Positions 38,801-49,680 of a DNA stretch of 64,000 nt are shown here, in pieces. The notes beneath the pieces were generated by a model. It had not been told where the DNA came from. It saw nothing but the letters and a program-made list of their open reading frames with translations, and ran no database searches. The stretch lies in contig JAQSEB010000187.1 of the NCBI GenBank assembly GCA_030063045.1, forward strand, positions 248,001 through 312,000, read 5' to 3'. This DNA is from Pratylenchus scribneri (Eukaryota; Nematoda; Chromadorea; Rhabditida; Pratylenchidae). The translations under genes and the position numbers were made by a program. Numbering within the stretch: position 1 is the stretch's first letter; each line of letters begins with the position of its first letter.

Positions 38801-39158
38801 AAAGCCACCTTTCAAATTAAAATATATTTAAAATCCCATATAAAATACTTTGCATGATAAAAAGTCGGCGATGGAATGTTGGATCAGATTCAGGCAGTAC
38901 AACTGGAATGTCATCGATTTGTTCACTACCACTTTGGTCCAAAAATTGTTCGGCATCGATGGAACTGGTCAATGAGATCGTATCGGCCATCAGCAAATCA
39001 TTGGCTGAGCATTCATCATTTTTGGGTCCATCAGAATTTTCAGCATTTAAGCACCCAATTTTGTTGGTTGGCGGAGAAAATAGTGCCGAAATGCTGCCAC
39101 CGCTGTTTTGTGATGCCCGGGAAAGGGAACGAGTGAGCACCATTTTTTGCAATTCCAT
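35816..39158 (-). CDS. Ribonuclease H2 subunit B
   Basis: Seven exons: 38849-39158, 38741-38808, 38582-38695, 38365-38530, 38189-38320, 37844-38100, 35816-35935. They total 1,167 nt (388 residues) with consistent phases. The first about 90 residues are a polar N-terminal extension. The triple-barrel region follows (GEIYSLPHPRTGHPCLYM, RSMFCDD) and then the family signature PVHPLFLVLRHFEA. A helical winged-helix part comes next (NRDKMMDWLKTKF, ADYLPQSFADQL). The C-terminus carries KGTKSLHSFF near residue 360-369, a PCNA-interacting (PIP-box-like) motif as in the human subunit. RNase H2 removes ribonucleotides from DNA and RNA-DNA hybrids in the nucleus; subunit B is structural. The last intron (35936-37843) is almost entirely minisatellite. 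Confidence 0.9.
36010..37780 (+). repeat. Minisatellite family 1, long array in RNASEH2B intron 6
   Basis: About 1.75 kb of 17-bp units (atttagtgcaattacaa, with an attcag variant) is interspersed with 13-bp atcagaattacaa units. In places the two 17-mers alternate strictly, for example 36540-36760. At the right end it degrades into caaatcagaattacaatcg forms. Confidence 0.95.
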
Positions 39159-39646
39159 CCAAAAATTGGGATGGATGGGTAATAAATTAATTAGTTAAAA
39201 AGGAGAAAAACTCTAAAAAATATATTCAGACCAAAAAATTTATTATTTGCGGCCTTGTGCATTTCCGAAATTCTTTTAAATTTATTTATTTATATTAATT
39301 AAAAGCGCCGATCAATCAAAAATGATGTGGATTATGGAAAGAAATAAAATGCTTTTTGAATTGGCTCGATATTCAAATTTAAAGGGGCCAGAGGAGGAGG
39401 AAGGGATGGATGTGTGTTTAGAAATTGATAGATTATGCAAATTTTGGAGGAGAATTGGAAGAAGGGAGGAAAAATTCCTTGGATTTGGAAGAATTTAAAT
39501 AAATGAGAAGATGGCTTGAATTGTTCAATTGCTGGGCCACAAATGAATTGATGAAGTGGGGTGAAAATAAGTAAAGCAAAATGAAAATAAATGAATTTTC
39601 CTCCATTTTCATCATCAAATTCCGAAAGAGATTCTCTTCAAAATCC
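39159..39646. other. Intergenic gap between the LEA-like and RNASEH2B genes
   Basis: AT-rich sequence of about 490 bp. It should hold the 3' end of the LEA-like transcript and the promoter of the RNase H2B gene, both read on the - strand. I see no further gene. Confidence 0.5.
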
Positions 39647-42183
39647 TCATTGCGCTTGTTGTTCCCTTTGTTGCTTGGCATTTTCTCGAAATTGTTCAGT
39701 GCCCTCCCTGAATTGTTCGGTCTTCTCTCGAATTGCCTCGGCCGCAGCCTCTTCCGGATGATCCTCGGATTGGATTGCCTGACCGGCATTTTCAAGTCCC
39801 TTTCCTGTGATTGAAACAATTAAATGTTTTAATTAACATTGCCTATTCTATTAATGGAGGGAATCCCGAGAGGATATCGAAAATATAAACAATTGATCTA
39901 ACTGTTTAAACTCTTTTTTCCATTAAAGGCATGATTGGTCAATAATGACTAAGGGCCTGCCTTTCCTATTTATCCTACGGTACCCCAACTTTTTGCCCAA
40001 TCACTTCACTTCGCTAACCTATCAATCAAATATTGCCCCAATCCACATTTATAAAACAAGCCCCTTTTCCTCCACGTCCACGATGTTCCTTTTTCGCTGT
40101 TCATTTTATTGTACCTATATTTTCATGCCCTACCCTACTGATAAATAAATAATAATTTAAAGCCATCCCTTTTAATCCCTCCCTTATTTTGGCAACTGGG
40201 GGCTTAAGTCCTTAAGCTTCTGGCGAGGGCCCGGGGCGAAAGCCTATCCCAGCTCTCGGCCAAACAACTTCAGCCATTGATGATTAGGACTGATATACGA
40301 AAAATTGATCTATGGCCCTAAAATTGGCATAAATCCTATCCAACTCACCAACAACATTGCCAGTTCCTTTGGCCACATCCGAAACACCTTCGCCCACGGT
40401 CTCAGCAGCGCCCTTCACCTTCTGCCCTGCGGCACTGGCCACATTCACGGCCGCGTCTTTCACATTTGTGGCCGCAGTTGCTGTAAAACAATGCAATGAA
40501 CAATTATTTTTTGCTCAATTCCCTCCAAATTCGGCTTACCGACAGTCTCGCCAGCCGCCTTTCCAGCGCTGACCACTCCTTCGCCAATGTTTGCTGCTGT
40601 TTCCCCTACAGCTTTTGCACCGGCCACCATTTTGTCTTTAGCACCGGCGGCGGCATTTGCTGCACAAAAATATGTGGGAATTTGTTTTAATAATTCCAAT
40701 TTCGGCCTTACCGACAGCTTGACCAGCATTTGAGGCTGCTTCGGCAATTGAATCGCGGACAGCGGCTGCTTTCTCCGCTAAATTCATTTGTTGTTTTTGG
40801 TTAATTTGTGTGGCTTTTATTTTTATGTGTGTTTTTTTTCTGCTTAAATTGGTTTGCCTTTGGGGGAACTGCTATTTGGAAGGTTTTATGGTCGATTGAA
40901 AGGGAGGAAAGTGAATTTGTGTGCCTCGAATGGCTGTTGGAAATGGGAGGGATATGCCACCCGCTGTGACTCGTGAAGGAGATGGATTGACCCTGGCGCC
41001 TAAAGGGACATAGACCGCTAATATGGGGGCTTTTTTTTGCTGCCTCTGCACTATTTGTGACACGGCTTTGGCCATAAAGAAGTGTCTTTCCCCATCCTTT
41101 TTCCTTTTGTCCCTCTTTTTTGGCTCACCGGCTGTCTCTGCCGCATTTTCGGCTCCCTCACGCACATTGGTGGCAGCCGTGCCTGCACAAAATAAAGGGA
41201 GAATATTCGAGAGTCCTAGGCCCATTTTGCCCTGTTTTCCCCCACTGACCAATTGCCTCGCCAGCTCCTCGCAGTCTCTCCTTTGCGCCCTCTTTCACGT
41301 CGGCTGCCTTCTGGCCTGAAACTGATGGCCATTATAAAGGGAATGAATGGGCTAAATCGATTTTGGCATGCTTAGAAAGCTGCTGGGGACACTGGACCCG
41401 AAACATCTTTTTTCTACGGGAACCCTTGGATGGGGGGATGGCGGCTTTTTGTGGAGGTCGAGGTGCACGAATGAACCAAAAAGGAAGGCGAGAGGACCTT
41501 TTGGAAATTGAAAAGGAAAGGAAAATGGACTAAACAAATGGAATTGTGCCGACGAAATTGAATGGATTTTAAAAAGAGTGGCCAAGCCACAATAAAAGTG
41601 CCAAAGAAGGCCTTGGAAATGAATGGCAAATTTTGGATAAAAATTGGTTTTTTGACTAAAAATAAAAAGGACCAACCACAAATGAGGGACAATGACAACC
41701 ACAATAATTATATATTTGACCTACACAAAAGCCAACCAAATTTTATATTGAAATTGTGGGGAACCGACCAATATATTCAGCGGCTTGTGCCAACCGATGA
41801 CTTAGTGTTTTGGCATAACGGCTCACCGAATTTTCTATTTTTTAGAATTTTGGAAAATTTAAAGTAATTAGGGGAATTTCCATCAAATTTATGTGTTAAT
41901 TTTATTCAAAAAATCCCACCGACTGCTTCGGCCGCACCAACCGCCGTATCTTTGGCCCCAACCGCAATGTTTTGTACACCTTCGCCTTAAATTAAAACAA
42001 ATTTGGCAATAAAATGTTTTAAAACCAACCAATATTGTCAAGACCATCTCGGGCCCGATCCGTGCCCCGTTGTTGTTGTTGGGTGGCCTCATCAATTGGA
42101 TGGGCAATGGTTGGATTGGCCAAAAGAATGGCTGCCAAGAAGACGGCAAAAAGAGCAGTGGCAAAGCCGTTGGACTTCAACAT
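39647..42183 (-). CDS. Secreted LEA-like protein of repeated amphipathic units
   Basis: Eight exons: 42030-42183, 41920-41985, 41250-41315, 41129-41182, 40712-40777, 40540-40659, 40349-40480, 39647-39804. They total 816 nt (271 residues). Exon 1 encodes a signal peptide (FATALFAVFLAAILLANPTI). Each internal exon encodes Ala/Gly/Lys/Glu-rich repeats such as AVGAKDTAVGAAEAVG and TAATNVREGAENAAETAG, like group-3 LEA 11-mers. Every intron is phase 1 and every internal exon is a multiple of three, mostly 66 or 132 nt, that is 22-residue steps. The last exon is Gln/Glu-rich (REKTEQFREGTEQFREN). LEA proteins protect membranes and proteins during desiccation; export through a signal peptide implies an extracellular or luminal site. 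An apolipoprotein-like helical role is an alternative. A dispersed repeat copy sits in the last intron. Confidence 0.85.
39945..40295 (+). repeat. Dispersed repeat family A, copy 1
   Basis: It is recognised by aagggcctgcctttcc, tatcaatcaaatattgcccc, ataatttaaag and a GC-rich end (ggcgagggcccggggcgaaagc ... gattaggact). It lies in the last intron of the LEA-like gene. The same blocks occur at 45546, 53930 and 57665. Confidence 0.7.
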
Positions 42184-42999
42184 TATTATTGCTGCGTCGA
42201 TTGATGATGAGCGCGGAATGTTGGAGCGGAGAAGAAGAATGATTTGAACAGTTGATGGCGGGAATAATTGTTGTTTTTTTTTTGTTTGGTGGATTGTGGA
42301 TTAGGCCTATGTGGGGATGGATGGGAATTGAATTGAATTGAAAAGGGGGAATGTGCGCAATAAAAATTGAATTGAAATGTTTGAAGAGGAGCAAAGGTTG
42401 GGGAATAAAGTTGAAAAGGGTTACCCGCTTTTGTGAACACTTTCAAAAGAAAGAAATGGAAGGGAGTAAATTTGAAGGGAATTGCTGGAGGGGAATGATT
42501 CCAATGAAATTGTCCAGAGGACGAATTTGGCCAATTCCATCTCATTGTCAGCGCAGATGATTCATCAAAGGGGAAAAAGTGAATGATGTCTTTGAAAAGT
42601 CCCCTATATTCGGCCTTTCCCTTTTATAATACCAAAATTATGGGCGGAACAAAAAAAGAGGCCCAATTTATGGGCAAAAATCTGGGCCAATTTTACTTTT
42701 TTTTTTTCTAAATTTTTAGAAATGATGGCCAATTTGGCAAAGAAATAAATTGTCATTTTGGACTTATTAGGACCAATTTTTGATTTGACTTTATAAATTG
42801 TTAAATAGTCAACATCCGGTGGAAATTTCGAGAAAATAATAGAATTGAGGATCTTTGAAAATGGAATAAAATATTTTATTACCAAAAAGTGATATTATTT
42901 TGGGTGAATGGAAGGAGAATTCGTGATGAAATGAAGATCGTTGGGAGAAGGGGGGGGGGAATGTTTACTTGGCCCGAGGGGAGGAGATAGACATCTACA
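42184..42999. other. Intergenic region upstream of the LEA-like gene
   Basis: Purine-rich on the + strand, then AT-rich. It should contain the LEA-like promoter, reading leftward. No exon was found. Confidence 0.5.
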
Positions 43000-43191
43000 A
43001 TGGATTTGGTCAACAAGAAGAAAATATATTGCAAAAACAAAAGCCTCCTTTTAGCAATTTTGGGGGTCACGCTTCCCCCTTCATTCGCCACCAATGATCA
43101 CATTTTAGGCCAACTCATATTCTTCTTGACCAAATATCCAAAATGGAGTGATCTGGATCAAATTTTAGCCGATTATTTGGCCATTATTTAA
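43000..43191 (+). CDS. Candidate small secreted protein, 63 residues
   Basis: A single-exon frame with an ATG start, a basic N-terminus and a hydrophobic stretch (SLLLAILGVTLPPSFA) that reads as a signal peptide. A short mature part contains KYPKWSDLDQILADYL. AATAAA at 43198-43203 lies only a few bases after the stop, tight even for a nematode. No family was recognised. It could be a chance frame. Confidence 0.3.
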   Translation: MDLVNKKKIYCKNKSLLLAILGVTLPPSFATNDHILGQLIFFLTKYPKWSDLDQILADYLAII

Positions 43192-43203
43192 TGGCCAAAT
43201 AAA

Positions 43204-46083
43204 CAAAAAAAAAGAGAATTGCAGTTAATTGGCAGAAGGAAAGGATTTGATGTTACAGATATAAGAGATTAAAAATCTGAAGAAATGTTTTTATTGTTTA
43301 AAAAGACAATTTTAAGTTTCAAAATGAGAGTAAACAATGATTGGACTGATGAATTAATGAAAAAAGGGGAAATTTTGGATTAAAATATTAAACCCTAGTT
43401 CATAATAGGCCCCAAATTTGAAAATAATGAATATTTCTTTGCTTTGTTTAGCAAAAAATATTAGAGAAAATTTGGACTGATAGAATTGAAATCGAGATAA
43501 AAAAAATTTTTAATGAATTTTAATAAGCCTATTTGTGTGCATTTCAAAGTTATTTAAGAATATGATTTATTAAGTATTAAATGACCAAATTAGAGTAAAA
43601 AATATTGGCTACTTTGCAGCGATAAAAACAGCGATGAGACTAGGGCAATTTTGAAAGATTTAAACTTTAAATTGTGGAAGAAAATGACAAAAAAAAATAT
43701 GCGATGGCTTTAGGCTAGCCACCGATCAAACTTATTTACTTTTCGTTTTTTTTGCCACCAATATCAGCTGCTGGCCATTCTAAACCAATTGTCGCTTCGT
43801 CCCAACAGAGGAACATTGTCCCAGACTCCCACAGAGTGCAGAGGCAAAGAAAAGTTCTGGGCCAAATCTTCCCAATATTTTCTATTCAATTCAATCATCG
43901 GTCCAGCTGGCTGCTTTACTTTTGGCCATCGTCATTTTTTTCTGGTCAAAAGGACGACAAAAGATGTGGAAATGGGATCGGGTGGTGTCAACCGATTGGA
44001 TTTTAAGCAGATGATTCCAAAGACATCGGAGGGGAAATCACATTTTGGGACAATTTGGACTTTTCTTAGGATTTAACCGCCGAATGTTTGAGGGAAAAAG
44101 GCAACTGGCTTTGACTTTAGTCAAAATTGGCTTGGAAAAGAGACATAAAAAAGGTATGGAGTCGAAGGACATATAAAAATTATGCAAATTGGTACAAACC
44201 ATTTTTGGGCAAAGTAAAGTTTTTATTTGTTAGAAAACCCAACAATTTTCCCGAGAAATGTGAAGAGAGGCCCAATTTTATTCCCAATACAAAATTAAAT
44301 TGGCCGTGAAATTGAAAAGGAAATATGTGAAACGTTTAAATGAATGAAATTTTATAAATCTTGAAAATTAGCTTTGATATAAAAATTTTTATTTCTGGAA
44401 AATGAATTTTAATTTTATGAAAAAAAAAGATAGATTCTTTTATTTTTATTTCTTTAAATAAAATTCACAAATTTAATTAAATCCATTTATTTTAATTCAA
44501 TAGACAATTTTCCCTCCATTTTAAATACCATAACCATATTCTCACATCTCATCAATCATATATTGCTGCAGGCAGAATTTTATTCGACAGTCACATGCAG
44601 TGAAGATTTGTGTTAATTTCCCTCTGAAGGATTCTAAATTCCATTCTTCATAAATAATTCAATAAATTAGATTATTAAAAGCTATTCTATTATAAATGGA
44701 TAAAAAATGATTGTTTCCGTTAATATTCTATGTATTCCTCCTTTTCTTAATTAAAACATTCAAACATTTGAGCCCAATTCTTTTCCATGGAATCTGCTTT
44801 TTTTGTTTAATTTTTTCTTCTTCATTTTTCGTTGTTTCTATTCCAATAATCCGTTCATTTCCTATTGGTCCACATCCACATGTTTGTCTGGTGAAAGATT
44901 AAATTAATTTTCATAATATATATTGGCATAACTGTTTATTTATTTGCTGAATAGCATTTCAATTTTAATTCTTACGAACAAAATTTTAAATGATGCAAAT
45001 GATGTTGTAATTAAATTTAGAAGGCAAAATTCCTTTAATAATTATAGCTTATTAATCCAATTCAAATAATACAAAGTTTCAATTCAAATTTTAAGAAGAA
45101 AAATTCCTTTTTATAATTATGACCAACCAAAATGAAATGAATATTTATCATTTTACATCATTCTATTTTTTTTATGAAATGGCAAAAGTTCATCTTGATG
45201 GGAAGCATCAGAATTCATCAAAAAAATTTGCAAAAAAAATATACAATGTTCCACATTATGATTTCGGATGTGTACCGAACAAAATAAAGTAGACTGGCCA
45301 TTTGTCTGGCCATCCATCACTCCACATTTCCTATTACTTTTGGCCACCCTTTGTAAGGCGATAATCCCAACACAATTTTATTATCAATTTGTAATACTAT
45401 TTAAATTGGATATTCACATTCATTCTCCCTTCATTTCCCACAATTGTCCGGTAAGACATTTTTCATACAAATACAAACCGGGTGGTCGAAGTAGCATTTG
45501 CCAGACTTTTTTCTTAGCAAATTGGGCTTTGATTGTGAAGATTTCTATTAGTCCTAATCTGGCTAAAGTTTTTAGACTAACTTTGGGGCGAGAGCTGGCC
45601 TAGGTTTCGCCCTGGGGCCTTTTCCGGAGGCTTGGAAGCCTTCGTGGCCTAATGAATGGGATAGCTTTAAATTATTCTTTATTATTAGTAAATTGTGCGA
45701 AAAATGATAATAAAGTAAAAGGTAAAAATAAAAACCTTATTAGGAGAGGAAAAAGGGTAAGGAAGGTAGATTTGGGCAATATTTGATTGATAGGTGAAAG
45801 ATGACGGGGTGATTATGTAAAAAATGGGGTACAGTAGAACAAAGGAAAGACTATTAAGAAATGTCGGCACACAAGGAAAGGAAAAAGGGCGGATTTATAA
45901 CTGCGGATTGGGGCAATATTTGATTGATTGGGTGACAGGGTGATTAGGCAAAGAAATTGGGGGTACAGTAGGATAAATAGGAAAGACCCTTATTAGATAT
46001 TATTGGCATTGACAATTTCAACAATAATTGGATGTAATAAAAGTGAAATTTGCCAGATAAAATATTTCTAATCAGCCAAAAAT
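43204..46083. other. Long intergenic region, possible gene relic near 43769-44076
   Basis: Mostly AT-rich sequence. At 43769 an acceptor-like site (tttgccaccaatatcag) precedes a coding-looking frame (CRGKEKFWAKSSQYFLFNSI) ending at 44076. A second frame over 43850-43990 encodes a membrane-like segment (LAALLLAIVIFFW). No start, family or partner exon could be found, so this may be a decayed gene. A copy of dispersed repeat A occupies the right part. Confidence 0.35.
45546..45990 (-). repeat. Dispersed repeat family A, copy 2
   Basis: It begins attagtcctaatct, then the GC-rich block (gggcgagagctggcctagg), then ttaaattattctttatta and two internal imperfect copies of the gggcaatatttgattgat ... 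gtacagtag segment, ending at ggaaagaccct. Confidence 0.75.
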
Positions 46084-47736
46084 ATGGAAGTATATTTGTT
46101 CGAGCCCCGTAAATTCCAATCCCTCTACAATTGCACGGCTTGGGATAAACATAAAGCGGAATTCCCGCTGGAAGATCGCCAACATTTTTGGCTTGGCGCC
46201 ACCTTTTTCCTGATGGGTATATTCATGGAAATTCTTTACATTCCATGTTTGGCCGCCATTTGGTCACATCGCGAGAATCCCTGCTACAAAATTATGCTCT
46301 ACATTGGCGTGAATGATATGCTTTGTTTGGTAAAATAAACGACTGAATTTAAACCATTTTGAATAAATATAGTTGATGAATGCCTGCCTGACTGGCCTCC
46401 TCTCAATGTTGGGCGCCGTCTATTGTTCCTATCCAAATTTGATTTGGTTTGCCGGCGTCTATGGCCTTGGTTCATGCATCATCTTTTTTACAGTAATGAA
46501 TTTATTCCCTTTAAGCCCTTTGGGGTTCCGAATCCATGTGTGAGGTGATTTTGGCATTCAATCGTTGTGTGGAAATTTGCTCGCCAAAATGGGCCAATAT
46601 CCTCTTCAAAGGTAAGCCAAATATTATCGGATATAGAGATGGGATGGGAACAGGAATATCCAATATAAGTTGTACAAAATTTGCTTTTAAGGCAATCGCA
46701 CATGGCTTTGGCTTTGTATTCCCACCTTCTATTCCTTGTATTGGGCCATATTTACACCACCATTCTTCTTTTCCGCCCTTTACTGTTCTTGGTTTTTCAA
46801 TCCGCATGTTGGCTATTTGGATGATTTTGGATTGATTGTGAGTGATTTTAATAATTATCTAATTCACCAATTTGGCCATAAATGTGTTTACATAGCGAGA
46901 GGGACCAACTAACCAAAATAAACTATTTTATTCGCCCAACATTATTTTAGTACCACAATGATTTCCATGAAATGCATAATTATTTCATTATCGCCGGTTT
47001 GACATCCACCTATGTAACATTTTGCATTCTTTTGGCTCTGAAAACGTACAAATTCAAAACCACTGCCCAGCAAAGTTATTCACAGAAAATGGTACAATTT
47101 TTTATATTTACTTAATCATTTCACCCATTCAATAGACTTTCCTCCAAGTTGTGTTGATAAGCATGATCAATGCAATTGCTGCCACAATTTATGTTTATAT
47201 GCAATTTGCACGGATCAATGAGGCATTGATCATTTTGGGCCAACTCACATGGGTGTTAGCCCATGGTAATTTAAATTTTTGAAGGAATTATTTTTGAAGG
47301 ATGGGAATTGAATAAATTAGGACAAAGGCGACCAAAATTAATTGAGCAAGGAATTTGATTTAATTTTCAATCACTCAAAGGCATTCCTCCGGTCATCTAC
47401 ATTGCTTTGAACAAAACATTGCGTAAAGAATGCAAAATGCTTGTGTGGCAAATGGTTCGACCATTTCTACAGGATGTGGCCGCTTCCGTACATGGGAATG
47501 GAACTGCAGGTGTGACCGGAATTCATACGAGATTAAGCAGAGGCGCCGGAACTCGAATTGATAATGGATGGGTGAAGGGCGTAAATCATCATCAGCAACA
47601 GAGCACAACACAAAGCCAAAATCAACAGCAAACAATGGCAGTGGAAGTGGTTGATAATGGAAAATTGGCACAAAATGGAGGAGAATTGCCGACGGGGGAA
47701 TTGGCGGAAAACATCGCACCGTGGGCAAATCATTGA
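46084..47736 (+). CDS. Serpentine receptor, class T (SRT) family
   Basis: Seven exons: 46084-46329, 46373-46469, 46516-46611, 46692-46837, 46951-47091, 47136-47265, 47381-47736. They total 1,212 nt (403 residues). The N-terminus has the SRT landmarks LYNCTAW and a first membrane helix ending in [10 protein letters not shown]. Further helices follow: [14 protein letters not shown], then [10 protein letters not shown] as the TM3 signature, then [53 protein letters not shown] and [11 protein letters not shown]. The cytoplasmic tail is long and Gln-rich. Nematode SRT proteins are G-protein-coupled chemoreceptors, usually in sensory neurons; the ligand is unknown. Intron 2 is only 46 nt, chosen because it alone keeps TM3 in frame. 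No truncation was seen. Confidence 0.88.
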
Positions 47737-47969
47737 GAATTTATTTATTTTATTATTTTTTCTTTTTATTATTACCCAAACATTTTCTAAACCATAATGG
47801 AATGGAGGAGAATTCTAAAAATTATCTTGAAATTGAATTGTTGCGCAAATTAAAAAAGGAAATTTGATAAAAGATTGATTAAAAATGGGAATTGGTTGTT
47901 TAATATATATGTTTGTTTTGATTTCTTTCCGGAAAATGTTTTGTTGTTATTCTGATATTCCCTCTTTAA

Positions 47970-48440
47970 CGTTGGATTGTAAATGTGTTTTTCCTTTCCG
48001 GAAGGATTGTAATTGTAAATGTGTTTTTCCTTTCCGGAAGGATTGTAATTGTAAATGTGTTTTTCCTTTCCGGAAGGATTGTAATTGTAAATGTGTTTTT
48101 CCTTTCCGGAATGATTGTAATTGTAAATGTGTTTTTCCTTTCCGGTTGGATTGTAATTGAAAATGTGTTTTTCCTTTCCGGAAGGATTGTAATTGTAAAT
48201 GTGTTTTTCCTTTCCGGAAGGATTGTAATTGTAAATGTGTTTTCCTTTCCGGAAGGATTGTAATTGTAAATGTGCTTTCCTTTCCGGAAGGATTGTAATT
48301 GTAAATGTGTTTTTCCTTTCCGGAAGGATTGTAATTGTAAATGTGTTTTTCCTTTCCGGAAGGATTGTAATTGTAAATGTGTTTTTCCTTTCCGGAAGGA
48401 TTGTAATTGTAAATGTGTTTTTCCTTTCCGGAAAATGCTT
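47970..48440 (-). repeat. Minisatellite family 2, downstream of the SRT gene
   Basis: About 13 units of the 36-bp repeat, here in reverse complement (tttttcctttccggaagg, then attgtaattgtaaatgtg). One unit has tccggttgga, a variant that dominates at 55460. Confidence 0.95.
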
Positions 48441-48888
48441 TGGATTTGACTTGGTTTCCCATTCCAATATAGAACCTTTCTCTCATTAATCAAACCAATT
48501 CCCCCTATCTTATTTGCATTTTTTTTGTCAAAGCATGCTAATATTTTTAAATCAACTGTTTTCATAAAATTTTGATTTTATTCAAACATTTTTATGTATT
48601 ATTTAAAGAAGGCAAAATTGCTAAATGAATTTAAGGAAAGAAAATATTGTTGGGTCGTGGAAAAATGATATAGGAAAATAAATATATAAAAATACATATA
48701 TTTCATAGAAAAAAATTCAAATATTTGGACAGGAATTGAACGAATGAATGTGGATTTTGCAGATTTTGTGGAAAGGGGATTTTGGAATAGGTCGAAAAAT
48801 GGCATACAAAAATTTCATTAGGAATTAAAGAAAATTATATGAAATTAGAGAAAATTTGCACAAAAATGTGTTTCGTTTTTGTCCATTA

Positions 48889-49680
48889 TTACGCAGTCAC
48901 AACACTGACCACCTCGAATTCTTGGCCTGGAACTTCCTCGGAGGCATAGAAAGTTGCATGGGCCAAAATGAGGAAAAGGCCAGTTCCAATCACCCAATAC
49001 ATGACGGAGCCGGCATTGGCCATATAGAAGAGGGGAATGCAAATCATCAATGCCAACGTGTACAAAAGGGATGGAGGGATCTATAAAATATTATTGATTT
49101 CATTTCTGAATAAAATTTTAGACCTCTTGTCCTCCCAAAATGACAGGTCCTTTCTGGGTTCGTTGATAAATTGTGTAGCAGAGGCCGGCCAACACAATCA
49201 GCGTTAGAAGCATCAGAAATGATGTCAGAATGCAGTAGATGAGAAGCACAACGAAGAGGCAAAGATAATTGCTGAAATTTTCTAATTATTTTTATGAAAA
49301 TTCCAAGGAAAAATGAGTCTTTTCACATTTAGATTCCTATTTATGATTCAACCGTATAAATAAAAAAATATTCATTGAACTTGCCTGAGGAAATGGCCCA
49401 AATTGTACTTGATCCGTGGCCCAATCGCAACCAAACCCGGTGGCAGCCCAAATTTGGCCGGTTGAAAGAATTTGCCCCAAGGCTGAAGGCGGGCACGAAG
49501 TTCGCCACAGATACGGAGGAATGAAGCGGATGCCGTCTGTTGCTGTTGATTTCCATCGTTTTCCTCATTTGAAGAGGCCAAAAATGAAGGCAGCTGATTG
49601 GAGGAGAACCAAGACTGCTGATTTTGGGAGCCTTGATGGGTGGATTGTTGCAAATTTGGATACACCGGCGATGGGTCCAT
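48889..49680 (-). CDS. PRA1 family protein (prenylated Rab acceptor)
   Basis: Three exons: 49385-49680, 49124-49271, 48889-49080, giving 211 residues from the first in-frame Met (MDPSPVYPNL). The N-terminal 50 residues are Gln/Ser-rich. The PRA1 core follows: RLQPWGKFFQPAKFGLP, RIKYNLGHFLSNY, two paired hydrophobic hairpins (FVVLLIYCILTSFLMLLTL and VMYWVIGTGLFLILAHATFY) and an acidic tail (EEVPGQEFEVV). PRA1 proteins sit in ER, Golgi and endosomal membranes and bind prenylated Rab GTPases. The first intron needs a GC donor (AG|GCAAGT); the nearby GT gives the wrong phase. The open frame continues upstream without a Met to an acceptor-like site at 49825, so an additional 5' exon is possible. 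Confidence 0.88.

Noticed and set aside
41562..41867. 101-codon + strand frame, non-repetitive
   Set aside because: Lies in intron 2 of the LEA-like gene on the other strand, with no splice sites, signal or family; likely chance, though not excluded.
46373..46492. Extending SRT exon 2 to the donor-like site at 46493
   Set aside because: It would leave a 23-nt intron and the wrong phase for TM3; the donor at 46470 gives a 46-nt intron and an intact TM3 signature.
47850..48565. Overlapping repeat-encoded frames of about 200 codons
   Set aside because: Same minisatellite translation effect; no unique coding sequence at either end.
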